A stretch of DNA of 64,000 bases from Antrodiella citrinella (Eukaryota > Basidiomycota > Agaricomycetes > Polyporales > Steccherinaceae), in assembly GCA_004802725.1 (NCBI GenBank), contig SGPM01000034.1, positions 62,001 through 126,000 of the forward strand, written 5' to 3'. Both the position numbers and the translations under genes were made by a program. Positions 20,877 to 31,629 of this stretch are shown here, piece after piece. Position 1 is the first letter of the stretch. The number at the start of each line of letters is the position of its first letter. The notes under the pieces are model-generated. The model made no database searches. It was not told the origin of the DNA and was given only the letters and a program-made list of their open reading frames with translations.

Positions 20877-21930
20877 TTATCGCCGTTTCGCTCTGATTGA
20901 TCGACGTAACTTTGGCTTCTCGTCAACTCCAGTCTCATCCTTAGTTCCACTATTGTCCACGACCTTTCGTTTCTTGGCGGCACGCTTCTGCTCGGGTATC
21001 AATGCTGTTCCGGGCTGCGAGGTTCTCGTCTCCTCAATCGCACCGTGACCTTCATCTTCAGCGGTTGCTCGTTTCTTGCCCTTCTTCTTGGCAGAAGAAA
21101 CATCCTCCCAACCTCCACGCTCACCCAACTGCACCAATAAATCATATGTTTCTGCGTCGACATGCTGGACACTCAGTCGCCCTCGCGTCACCAAAGGCAT
21201 GGCTTTCATACCATGCTCAGTCTCCATATGAAAGTTAAAGCAAATGAAACACGTACTCTTGATAGCCTTCACACCCTGATTTCCGATGTATGATAATCCC
21301 TCATCTGGATCGTTCTTCGACGAGCCGGCCACACTCTTGAGAAGCGAGAGTGGAATGAAATGAGCCAGACGCGACTCAAATGTCACGTCAACCATGTACC
21401 ATTTAGGTTTCGACTTGTCGGTCTTCTGTACTGGGAATCAGCAACGGGTAGCTTCGGAAAATAATGACCACGAACCTCGTCAAAATACGGATGGTCACTG
21501 GTCGTGTAGTCAGCACTATCAAAGGAGGAGGATGAACAGCAAGACGTACGGGTCCCATGCAGTATCTCAATTACCTCGACACGTCAATGCAGAACGCATT
21601 ACATAGACCGAAAAAGACGTACAATCCGGGTAAGCCTCTTTCGAGACTTCTGCAATGGCAGCTATGCCAGGGGTCTTGCAATTGGAATGGTAGAACAACA
21701 CTTTGTCGCCGACACTCATACTTTTCATGATGTTCCGGGCCTCTGCATTTCTGACACCTTCCCAAGACGTTGTTTTGATTGACTCAAAGTCGTCTACACT
21801 GAACTGCGAACAAGAATCAATATCGCTTTGTTAAAACAAACGAGGTTTTGGACATCCTGACCTTTACGTCCTTCCCCTTTACGATACGCGAATCTGGCTC
21901 TGCTTTCATGAGCCAGTGTTTTGGCGACAT
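20877..21930 (-). CDS. EVE-domain protein, THYN1-like
   Basis: Six exons (21930-21862, 21803-21623, 21565-21550, 21497-21476, 21425-21257, 21202-20877) give 260 residues. The EVE fold occupies about residues 1-175: MSPKHWLMKAEPDSRI, FSVDDFESIKTTSWEGVRN, EARNIMKSMSVGDKVLFYHS, GIAAIAEVSKEAYPDYTAWDP, HPYFDEKTDKSKPKWYMVDV, ARLAHFIPL-type segment, SVQHVDAETYDLLVQLG. The 16-nt third exon supplies the conserved TAWDP motif, which supports the splice model. The C-terminal 85 residues are Lys/Arg/Glu-rich with KKKGKKR, KRAAKKRK and RRSIRAKRR, probably nuclear localisation signals. EVE domains bind modified bases in DNA or RNA; the exact ligand here is unknown. The start shares a 262-bp intergenic region with the PP4R3 gene. 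Confidence 0.92.
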
Positions 21931-22192
21931 GATGTGCGGAATCGCGCCCGAAAGTCTCCGAAACAGATTGAACTGTCGGTCGTATGATGGTGAGCAACAA
22001 AAGGAGACCGTCCCCCGCTGCTCGTCGCGACTCGGACAACAAGTCGCGGTCACGTGTCGTATCCGTTTATGGCGATTGCGGATAAACAGAGGGCAACACG
22101 CCTCTCTCACTCCAGCGACGACCATCCCCCGACCAAAATTTATTTCCTCCTCATCGTTCCGCGCGGTCTCCTCCTCGCCGCGGACGACTGTC
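21931..22192. promoter_or_regulatory. Bidirectional promoter, EVE protein / PP4R3
   Basis: 262 bp separate the two ATGs of divergently oriented genes, so both promoters and 5' UTRs must lie here or overlap the coding starts. No clear TATA box; short A/T-rich AAAATTTATTT near 22135. Confidence 0.6.
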
Positions 22193-25100
22193 ATGAGCAG
22201 TGTGAATGGTGCACGTACCGAAGTCTCCGAAATCATTAATCTCACCGACAACGCAGGCACGCTGCCCGCTTCTCCGTCTTCGCAGGACCCAATTATCACA
22301 CTTGTGGACGACTCCTCCGTTCCCTCTCCCGCCATAGGGTCCACAATCTCTTCAGCGTATGACTCGGATTCATATCAGGTGCAGGTCGTTCCCTCGGAGG
22401 ACACCCCCATAGACGGGCGGTCCAGCGATGCGGACAAGATGTTCCAGTCTGCCATGGAGGGCGCATCCACGGCCGAACAACAAGCTCAACACGAGGGGGA
22501 GCTGGGGGAAGTGTCGGACGGGTCTGTGATGCTCATGCACGCCAATGGCGTGGATATCGTGGAAGTCTCAGAGCATGTAGGCGGGGCGGACGACGGGAGG
22601 CAGTGGGAGGCAGAGGAGGGCCACGACCTCAAACGCGTCAAAGTATACGAACTCATCGGGGCTCGGTGGGTGGACCAAGGGACTGCGTTTTGCTTTGGTG
22701 ACTTCAACGATGGCGAGGCCCTGCTCATTGCACGTTCCGAGTCGAATTACGAACAAATCATTCTCACGACCTCAATCAAACCTACCGACGTTTACCAACG
22801 GCAGCAAGGTATTTCTACCCCTCACAACGCTTTGACTAGTTCCCAACATTTTTTATCTTACGGCAGACACGCTTATCGTTTGGACGGAGCCGGATGGAAT
22901 CGATTACGCATTGAGCTTCCAGGACCCAGATGGCTGTGCAGAGGTGTGGAACTTCATACAGGAAGTGCAGAGGCATATGTCTATTCCAGGTAAGTCTACT
23001 TGAGCTCCACTTGTAGACCAGAACAACTGAGGTCATCAAGATGCAGTGTTGTCGTCCTCGCCGCAGCTGGGAGAAGCTTTCGCTGTAGGAGGCCTTTTTC
23101 GTACTGGGCGCCTTCCCCAACCCGCTCTCGGTAATATTGGAGAGATTGAGAAGATCATCAGAGCAAGTACGCGACTGCAGGCTTCAAAAGAGAGAGTATG
23201 TGAGTTTATTCAGTCCGAGGTGAGTGCGCACGTGCCCCATATGCCCTCGGTGTCTTGACCGCGTATTTCCGGTATAACAGGATTATATCAAGTCTCTAAT
23301 AGACGTGATGACGCAGGCGGAGGATTTGGAGAGTTTGGAGAACTTGCATGCACTCTGTAGTTGCATGCAGACGATCCGTACGTCATTTCATTAACTTTTA
23401 CCCGAAGCCGCGCCTCATAACGATCGGGTGCAGTGATGTTGAACGACCACACTATGTATGAACATATACTGGACGACGACATGTTTTTCGGCGTTGTCGG
23501 CATGCTCGAATGTCCGTCGCCTCACCTGTCGCATCCTACGTCTTACATCTGACGCTCTCCACAGACGATCCCGAGTTCCCTGTTCACAAAGCAAACTACC
23601 GAGACTTCCTTCAGAGCGCCGCCCACTACCATCAACCTGTACAAATACGCGACGAAGGGATTCAGAGGAAGGTCCACCATACTTACCGACTACTTTTCCT
23701 CAAGGACGTCGTTCTGGCGCGTGCGATTGACGACTCAACATTCAACGTCCTCAACTCTTCTATCATCTACAATCAGATTGACATCATTACCCACGTACAG
23801 AGTGACCAGGCGTTCCTGCGGGAAGTGGTAGGGATGTTCATGGACGACGACTTGCTAGCAAAACTGGGCATAGGGTTTGCAGCGGGGACACCGGGCGCGA
23901 TGAAGTGTAAGGAACCAGAGAACAAGCCGGCGGGGGTGGGTAGTGACATCAAGATGGACGTCGACGCGGCACCAGTATCTGCCGACGACGCCAAACCTGC
24001 GCGACGTCGAGAAGTCCTGTTCCTGATACAGCAGCTCTGTGTCATGGGCAAGAACGTCCAGCTACCTGCTCGTATGCAGCTGTTCAGGACACTCACAGAC
24101 CGCGGGATCCTCTTTGCCGTACAATGGGCACTAGGACAGCCAGAAGACACGGAGGAGGGCAGGGCCATGATCGCAGCTTCAGGCGAGATTCTGACCGCGC
24201 TTCTGGATCACGACTTGCATGGTGTGCGGGGACACGTGGTGAAGCAGCTAAGCCTACTGGACAAGGACGGTGGCGCGGGGAAGAAGTTGGGCGGCGACAA
24301 GGACAAGGATACCGTGTTGATGTTGCTGTGTCGTGTGATGTTGCGGAGTAAGGACATGGCGGTGCAGAGCCAGGTCGCGGAGGCCTTGAGGCTAGTAATG
24401 GAGATTCCTTCGGCAACTGAAGCTCAGGTGAGTACCAGCTTGACACATTGTTCTGTGCTGTGCGCTTAGTATCATTGCAGCCTATGGTTGGTGCCAAGGT
24501 TTTCCAACGACCGAAGGACGACCCAGCGACGGAGAAGTTCCTGGACTACTTCTACAAGCACTGTGTAGAAATCCTCTTCAAGCCATTCTTTGATATTCCT
24601 GAATTCACCCGTATGACAGGTTTGCCACATTTCATTACCTTCTTCCACAGCACAATGTGTTCATTATGCCGTGTGTTCGACAGACCCGTCACTACCATTG
24701 TCGCGCGAGCGCACAAATTTACTCCTACATCTCTGCGAACTGCTTGCCAACTTCGCACTGCAACACTCCTTCCGAAGTCACTTCTACATGCTCTCTATGG
24801 GAATTGCTACTCGTATTGCTACATTATTAAGCGTCAGGGATAAGCATCTTCGGCTGGGTGAGTGCGGTTCCGCAGGACAGCAAGACTTCTTTGTCTGACT
24901 GCAATCCTTGTTTCACAGCCGCTTTCCGCTTCTTTAGAGTACTGCTACGGCTCAACAACCGCAACCTCTTTCTCAACATGATGAAGACTGACGTGCTCAA
25001 ACCCATCATTGATCTTACCATTCAAGAGTCGAGACGAGACAATCTACTGAGTTCGTCCTGTCAAGAGTTCTTTGAACATATTCGTCGGGTGAGTGTAATC

Positions 25101-26175
25101 GCTTCTACTGGGGGACTCTTCTCATGCGCAGTGGATAGGAAAACATCAAAGAACTCATTGCTCATTGTATGACAAAACATGGAGACAAGATCAGGCTTCT
25201 GGCCGCATCCCCCTTGGGTGGTCCCCGATTCCATGCGTTCATCAGACGATATGAGATGAACATTGAACCACCGCCGAAGGAGGAGGAGAAAGTGGCTGAC
25301 AAGTGGGTTTATTCACTTTGTTCTCGAGAATACCACTTCAATAATTCTGCTTTAGACCTGCTGCTAACGGCGCTCGACGGTGGGGAATGGAGGTTGAAGA
25401 AGAGGATTACTTCAACGCCGAGGACGATGACGACGAGATTGTCCCCGTACTCACTTTTTCCCCAGGGTTCCCCCGAGGGGCAGGGAGCCTCCCACTCAAG
25501 CGGAAACGACCCCGTTCATCTTCTCTCACACAACAGCAACAACAGCAACGGCCAAGCAAGTCATCGCTTATGGGTGCTGTCCCGTCTACGCGCACCACTA
25601 CACCACCATTGGGCGGTTTGGTCGACTATGGCGACGACGACGATGTAGGCAGCGCCAGTCCTGTCGAGAGTACGAGACCATCTTCGCCAAAAAGTCCAAT
25701 GCCGCCAGGGCTTGGGTCACCCAGTAATATGCCTCCGAGCCCGCGGTTAGCCCACCGACAGATTCCGGCTAAACCACCGATGTCGGTATTCTCGTCGATA
25801 CCGGAAGACGAGGAAGACAGCCTACTGGATTCGTTGCTGGGCAAAGGTGGCCCAATCTCACCCTCGCTCATGAGTGCACGTCCACCAGAACTCGCGCCGG
25901 GGTTGAAACGACGGCGAGAAGAGGACGACGACGAGCTGTCGCTGCTTGCGAACAAGTCGAAGCGGCAGAGCGTAGGATCTGGGCTGGGGGTGGGGAAGGA
26001 CAGAATAAGTGCTGGTCTGGGGTCGGGAGGGGTGGTCATTGGAGAGAAGGCGGCGGCGGCATTGGTCAAAGGTGCAGAGGAAGGGCCGAAAAAGATTAAG
26101 CTGAAGCTGTCGTCGTCTCTCGCTGCCACGCCCGCCCCCTCAAATCCTGGCGCCAAGGACGGGGATACTGGCTAA
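22193..26175 (+). CDS. PSY2: Protein phosphatase 4 regulatory subunit 3 (SMEK/Psy2)
   Basis: Eleven exons (22193-22808, 22867-22989, 23047-23219, 23281-23377, 23434-23511, 23565-24427, 24481-24610, 24684-24857, 24919-25088, 25139-25302, 25356-26175) give 1135 residues. The first 145 residues are Ser/Asp/Glu-rich. An EVH1/PH-like domain runs from about 148 to 245 (KRVKVYELIGARWVDQGTAF, SNYEQIILTTSIKP, LIVWTEPDGIDYALSFQD, EVWNFIQEVQRHM). The SMK-1 region and armadillo-like helical body follow (QSEDYIKSLIDVMTQAEDLE, GMLEYDPEFPVHKANYRDFL, QRKVHHTYRLLFLKDVVLAR, FFRVLLRLNNRNLFLNMMKT). The C-terminal 270 residues are disordered with a Gln run and a KRKRPR nuclear signal. PP4R3 targets the PP4 catalytic/R2 complex to DNA-damage and cell-cycle substrates in the nucleus. 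It is longer than many orthologues because of both disordered ends. Confidence 0.95.
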
Positions 26176-26816
26176 CGCGTCGTATGATTAGTCTTTTCTT
26201 TGTCGTCGTTCATGTCGTTGCGTGCATGCAGGTTGTGATCATGTTTGTGATGTTTGTACGCTCACCTCCCTCGTCGTCGCACCCGTTGTTTCTTCGCTTT
26301 CCATTTTCGTTTCTTCTCTTACCTACGTATCACTATGTTTTATGCTATCAAATCCTCCGTCACCTTGCATGTTGTCGTACTTGTGTCATTCATAGACGTT
26401 CTGCACCCGCTGGCATGGCTTGTACAGTGTTCCTAGGCCTACAATTCGTCGACGTCCATCGGCACCGTTCATGATCACGATGAGCAACTTGTCGTACAGA
26501 GTTCCAGAGATCGCATGACAACATATCGTACCATTCATCCCGAAGGTCGCGACGAAATGTATTGAAAAGGACCAACGTCCCGCCGCGGCCCGCCTCTTTA
26601 CGCGAAAATCCCAATATCTCCCGGGTTAGTCTGCAGAACTCTGACCCTCCGACTCTTTCACTGCTCTTTCCCTCCTCTCAGACGAGAAATCGCAACGTGT
26701 TGTTCTGTGGCGACGTGCAAGCTATCAAGCCTGAGACTTGGAATCCATAATTCACGGAAGCTTGCATCTGAAGACGTACGTGTTGTCGCACTTTTAGTTT
26801 GTCTTTCAGCTTGTGG
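26176..26816. other. Intergenic
   Basis: 3' region of PP4R3, T-rich at first, and the promoter of F-box paralogue 3. No gene is seen. Confidence 0.45.
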
Positions 26817-28403
26817 ATGTCTGAATCACCGTCCAGACGTCTTACACTTGACATATCTTTGGCCATTCCTCCAGCAATTACTATGACCTGCTCGTCTTCC
26901 CAAATATGCGGCAATGAGGAATCGCTGAGCTCAGTCAGTGTTCACTCTGGATTGACCTCACGCGCGGAAGAAAGCGGACCCATCGCACGCATTCCAGTCG
27001 AGATCCTTGCCGAAATATTCTTCCTTTTACAATATCATTCAAGTGACGACCTTTGGATTCGCATCCTGCAAGTATGCACATACTGGAGGTCGGTGGCGCT
27101 TGGAACAGCGAGACTATGGACACAAATTTGTGACCATCGCGAATCCCAGGCTACCTTGAGCCGCACTCTGTCTTGCTCTGGCCAATTGCCCTTGGATTTG
27201 AGGATGAATTTTCGAGGGATGGATACGGCCTTCTTCGCGCAAGCGTTATTTCCTCATCGTCTTCGAGTGGAGACTCTCTCAGTCGTTCTATCCACTCCCG
27301 AGGACTTAGGCCTCTTGTACGCTGTGCCCTTACCCGCAGTCTACATGGTCACCCTTAGAAGCGAGAACTTGCAATCCACTTTCCCACTCGCCCATTTCGA
27401 TTCTGCTGTGTTCCTGCAACTAAAGGACATGAATGTCGCCTTCAACACCTCGAATCTTGCGAAGCTCACGGCGTTGGCCATTGACAACTCGCGGTCCAGC
27501 CTTCCTAATGTAGTGAACCTCATCAGCGTCCTACGGATGGCTCCTGCTCTGAAAAGTTTGACCCTAACGGGCCGCTGGATACCCCGCACCGCGGAGGAGC
27601 AGAACAACTTGCGCAACACTCAGGTTTTTCAAGCGCAGCAGTTGAAGGATGTTCACCTCCGTACGGAAGCAGCCTTCGTCAGAGAGTTCTTCTCTGTGGT
27701 GTCCGTCTCTGCATCCTCGCAGATACACCTTCACGTTTGGGCTGCCGCAGGACAAGAGGGGACGGGCACGGGACTAAATCTCGGGGACGCTCTTCCTGAT
27801 AAAGACCGGATCCACCATATAGGCTGTATCAAGAGTGCCAAAATCCTCACCGTGACTCTCGAAGGCGACGACGAGCCTTGTCTCTTGTATTTCGATGAAG
27901 TCACCCGCGGCGCGCTGTGTATTTACCCCACACTCGCAAGAATCCCCGACGCTTTCCACTGGCAGGATGTCGTCGACCAGTGCGTGGATGCGATGGAGCA
28001 GCTTGCTCTCAGCACTGTCAGCGAACGCATCACCACTCTGTCTCTACGAGACGATCCCTTTGGACATCTAGCAGCGCTGGATCTCTATTCCCTATTCCAC
28101 TCCCTTCCGAATCTGCGCATCCTCCTCGTCAAAGCTCGGCGCATAGACACCGTGCTGGACGCATTAAGAGCGCTTGAGATGGATTCCAAGGATCAGTTTG
28201 GCGTACTTTGTCAAAAGCTAGCGGCCATACGACTCGAGGACTTGGTCGTGGATGAGAATGTCGTCAACCAGATCGTGGCGTGCTTCGAGACACGAATGGA
28301 TGTGTCCGAATGCGATCTGCAGGCTCTCCATATGGGTGGATCAGATGTTGACGCGGAGCTTCTTGAGATGCTGGAAAGCATTTGTCAACGTGTTCGTGTA
28401 TGA
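26817..28403 (+). CDS. F-box-like protein (paralogue 3)
   Basis: A single exon of 528 residues from ATG 26817; the frame is open for 18 bases upstream without another ATG. Both this copy and paralogue 1 begin MSES. The F-box is IARIPVEILAEIFFLL, then WIRILQVCTYWRSVALGTARLW. Long stretches match paralogue 1 almost residue for residue (MNFRGMDTAFFAQALFPHRL, LAIDNSRSSLPNVVNLISVL, EAAFVREFFSVVSVSASSQI, FHSLPNLRILLVKARRIDTV), though the gene lies in the opposite orientation about 16 kb away. It is a likely SCF adaptor with an LRR-like body. Nothing is truncated. Confidence 0.87.
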   Translation: MSESPSRRLTLDISLAIPPAITMTCSSSQICGNEESLSSVSVHSGLTSRAEESGPIARIPVEILAEIFFLLQYHSSDDLWIRILQVCTYWRSVALGTARLWTQICDHRESQATLSRTLSCSGQLPLDLRMNFRGMDTAFFAQALFPHRLRVETLSVVLSTPEDLGLLYAVPLPAVYMVTLRSENLQSTFPLAHFDSAVFLQLKDMNVAFNTSNLAKLTALAIDNSRSSLPNVVNLISVLRMAPALKSLTLTGRWIPRTAEEQNNLRNTQVFQAQQLKDVHLRTEAAFVREFFSVVSVSASSQIHLHVWAAAGQEGTGTGLNLGDALPDKDRIHHIGCIKSAKILTVTLEGDDEPCLLYFDEVTRGALCIYPTLARIPDAFHWQDVVDQCVDAMEQLALSTVSERITTLSLRDDPFGHLAALDLYSLFHSLPNLRILLVKARRIDTVLDALRALEMDSKDQFGVLCQKLAAIRLEDLVVDENVVNQIVACFETRMDVSECDLQALHMGGSDVDAELLEMLESICQRVRV

Positions 28404-29050
28404 TTGACAATATCCGAGCAGTTGATTCATCCTTAGGCTTACTCCTTCTACCAATCCTACTTACTCCTTCCACCGCTTCTGCCTCATCTTCATGAGCTCC
28501 CCATTCTTGCATGTCATTGCACCTTTTTGTAAACAACGATGTCTTCTATCCGCGGGCGGTGTTAAGTACTAGTATATGGCGCAATCCCATCAACCGCGGG
28601 GCATTGAACCTCGATGTCCCGGCCAGACTTGACGAACTTGAGGGTTCAGATAGTACTGAAAGACGCTGCACTAGTACTGCAGCATTGCGAGATCGTAGGC
28701 ATATAGATTTGGTCGGAGAGGAACGATATCGATCCGGCTGTGGACAGGACGTGAAGTGACGTGTTCAAAGTAAGGTTGTTTCACTGAGATGCAAAGTCCT
28801 GAGGCTGTGGTACCCAGTGATATACAACACAGTAGTGAAGGACCAGCATGGAAGAAACGTACAAGTCATCATCGACATCAGTAGGTAACGCTACAATCCA
28901 GATAGGATGTCATGAAATGGGACAGCGAGAGCGGATGATACGAAAGCAAAGTGAAGCAGCAAGAGTATAGAACAGAAGAGGTAAGTAAATCCACAGACCC
29001 TTAGGAATTCCCAATGTGAAGCAGAACGGAACGGACAAAGAACAGAAAGT
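28404..29050. other. Intergenic
   Basis: Tail-to-tail space between F-box paralogue 3 and the NADAR gene. No supportable gene. Confidence 0.45.
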
Positions 29051-31119
29051 TCAGGTGTATCCAGCATCTCTTAGTCTTGTCCTTATACGCATAAGGACTT
29101 GTCCTAGCTGATTGAGACCGCGACCATCTCCGTCTCCCCAGAACGGATCCTCTGCGTCGGAGAACAGGAGGCTTTGGCTGCCGGTCGCTAGCAATAGACT
29201 CCGTACCATGTCATGCTGTGTAAACTTATGATACAGTGCTTCTTCCATCTGTCGGGACGAGGGATTAGGGTCAACGGGGCGGAAGACATGCAAAGAGAGA
29301 AGTACGCACCATTGATACCATGACGGCCTGCCAATCCGGCCTGACGTGCTCCCTAAATTGATGCACGATATCCCCGACATTGCGAATCCCCTCCGACCCT
29401 GGCCCACTCCTCCTGATATTCTCTGCAATGTCCGGCCGATGCTCCATGAACTTGAAGGCCTCGTACAAGTGGTACGCAGACGGGTACACCTTGTCAGAGA
29501 AGTGCACCGGGTGCTGCGAGAAATGCAGCAGGTCCGCAAATTCGTTCCTGCTGTCGATCTGCAGCGTAGGTTGGAGTGGAGGCGGACGGGAAGAACGCGA
29601 AGAAGAACGGGGAGGTGGCGCCTGGCCACGGGAGCGGGAAGAAGGAGAAGGTGAAGGCATACGCATGGGCATGCCGGCGGGTGTACCGCCCGGAGGACCG
29701 TACTGTCCTGGCGGAGGGACAGACCCTTGAGACTGGCCTGCGTCAGATTCGAGGATGGGAGGCGGTGGGAAGTAGGTTGGGACGGGTGGAGGTAGGTATT
29801 GCTCGTCAGCTGTGATCACGATGGGCTGGGTGGTGAGGATGTCCTGCACAGGTATACCACCATCATCGCGGTAGATATGACGCGGGTCTCGATGTTTAGG
29901 CTTCAGTTTGTTGCTGAGGGTGCGGAGAAGACCCCCACTCTTCTTCTTCTCACCGCCTGCACTGCGATCGCGCATATGCTGTGACGCGTAGACCTGTTGT
30001 GATTGGTGGAGTGGTTGTCGAATAACGCGTTCTACTCGCGCTGTGCCATTATGAGGAATGATAAGGGCGTGGGTAGGTGCATTTGGATCCCTTCTGAGTG
30101 CCTGCGCTTCTGGCGGGAGTCTAAGTTGTGTCAGGAGCTCAGCGAGCTCAGGTCTCTCAAAGATATCCTTGGGCGGTGTGGGTAGAGGGTTTCGCAGAGG
30201 ACTGTTGCCACGATGGCGGCGGAAATACGAGTTATTGCTATCCACACTATGCCGATGTCGTGGTCGATCGTAGAAGTCGTCGGAACGATGATTAGTTGTA
30301 CTGCGCGTCCTGCGATGATCAGGAGACCGAGGCGACCGCATGCCGCCGTTATGAGGACCGTACTGGCCTGGTGCCAGTCTATCGGACGCAGGTTGTGTGG
30401 GTATCACATTTGGTGCGGGCATCTGCACACGAGGTGCGCCCGATGACGAAGAGGAAGTGGGATTCGCAGGAAGATGGAGAGGTTGTCCGGGTGGATATAT
30501 AGGTGCATCCGCGCCAGGGTATGGAATCCCACCACCTGCGCTGGTGGGTGCTGGTACCGGCATGGACACTGAATGAGGTATCACGGGTGGTGCTTGGTAT
30601 TGAGATCGTTGTGGAGGTTGAGCTTGAGGTACTTCGGGAACAGGCATTTGTACGGCAGGCCCAGTGGCGTACGAGCGGCCGTGAGTCGGTATATGCGTCG
30701 GTTGGACATTGGGTATCACGGGTTGGAAGTATGGTGCTTGTACGGGAGCGAAGGGTATTTGACTGGGTTGCGCTGATGGATAAAGTGGGTAAGGGGTGAC
30801 TATTGGGACTCAATGACTATGGCGCTCGGGCACAATATTACCGAGATACAAACGTACCTTCAAACTCATTATAGTCGTCCTCATCCTGGTATTCCGGCTC
30901 TTCCTGATACGTCTGATACGTAGGGCGTCGTCGTCGGGTTTTTTGAGGATAGTCATAACCATCATCGAAGTACTCTTCCTCCTGGTGTGGAGAGAGTACG
31001 CCAGGGTGACGACCCTTCTGTCGCCGTTGGGTTGACCAACCGTGGTGTGGAGGACCATAACGATTAGCACCTGGCGGCTGAAATCGATGTGAATCGTATC
31101 TGGAGGATCCTTGACCCAT
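29051..31119 (-). CDS. NADAR-domain protein with long disordered N-terminus
   Basis: Three exons (31119-30858, 30799-29310, 29248-29051) give 649 residues. The first 480 are low-complexity: Tyr/Asp/Glu-rich (EEEYFDDGYDYPQKTRRRR), then Pro/Gln/Val-rich (PAVQMPVPEVPQAQPPQRSQ), then basic Ser/Arg-rich (DHRRTRSTTNHRSDDF). The C-terminal 165 residues form a NADAR (YbiA-like) domain: NEFADLLHFSQHPVHFSDKV, YPSAYHLYEAFKFMEHRPDI, VGDIVHQFREHVRPDWQAVM, MEEALYHKFTQHDMVRSLLL, then DPFWGDGDGRGLNQLGQVLM. The ordered motifs with the final FWGDG..GRGLNQLG are diagnostic. NADAR enzymes hydrolyse N-glycosidic bonds of ADP-ribose-type or riboflavin-pathway compounds; the substrate here is unknown. Bacterial members are usually only the domain, so the 480-residue extension is notable. 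Confidence 0.9.
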
Positions 31120-31629
31120 CAGAGTGCGTTAAAATGCGAAACGTAGAGTTGGATTTTGAAGTTATTCTGAGAACAAATGTTAGAAAGACGTTCTCCTTTG
31201 CACCCGATGAGCATTGAGACGCGACGCAGAAAACTCACTGATTAGATGAAGACACAGTACGATGAATGTATGGGATTCCGGGAAATAAACATAACACGAA
31301 AGAGATGAAAGCGGCAAGGAGGTCGTGCACGGCGACAATGACTTTGAGAGACCCGAGGAAGAGACCATTGTGCGCGCGTCTACCGCGTGTCTTCCTCATT
31401 CTGCGACCGCCACTATTCACCTGCACCACTTTCTCGTTTACCCTTCTTCACGACCATATTTCGTGACTGTACAACATTTCTAGGAATCGCGACATTTGGT
31501 TGAAGTAATTGACTCTGATCCGGTCAGTGAACGTTGTGCATGATTCACGCTCTAGAACAGACGCTTTTCATGCATGCGGATTCTTACGTTTTGCAATTTA
31601 CCAGCATCCGACGTCCGTCAGAGATAGAA
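31120..31629. promoter_or_regulatory. Divergent intergenic region, NADAR / RhoGAP genes
   Basis: 510 bp between two divergent ATGs. No TATA box is clear. An in-frame ATG for the RhoGAP gene also exists at 31540 with a cysteine- and histidine-containing extension, so its 5' UTR boundary is uncertain. Confidence 0.45.
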
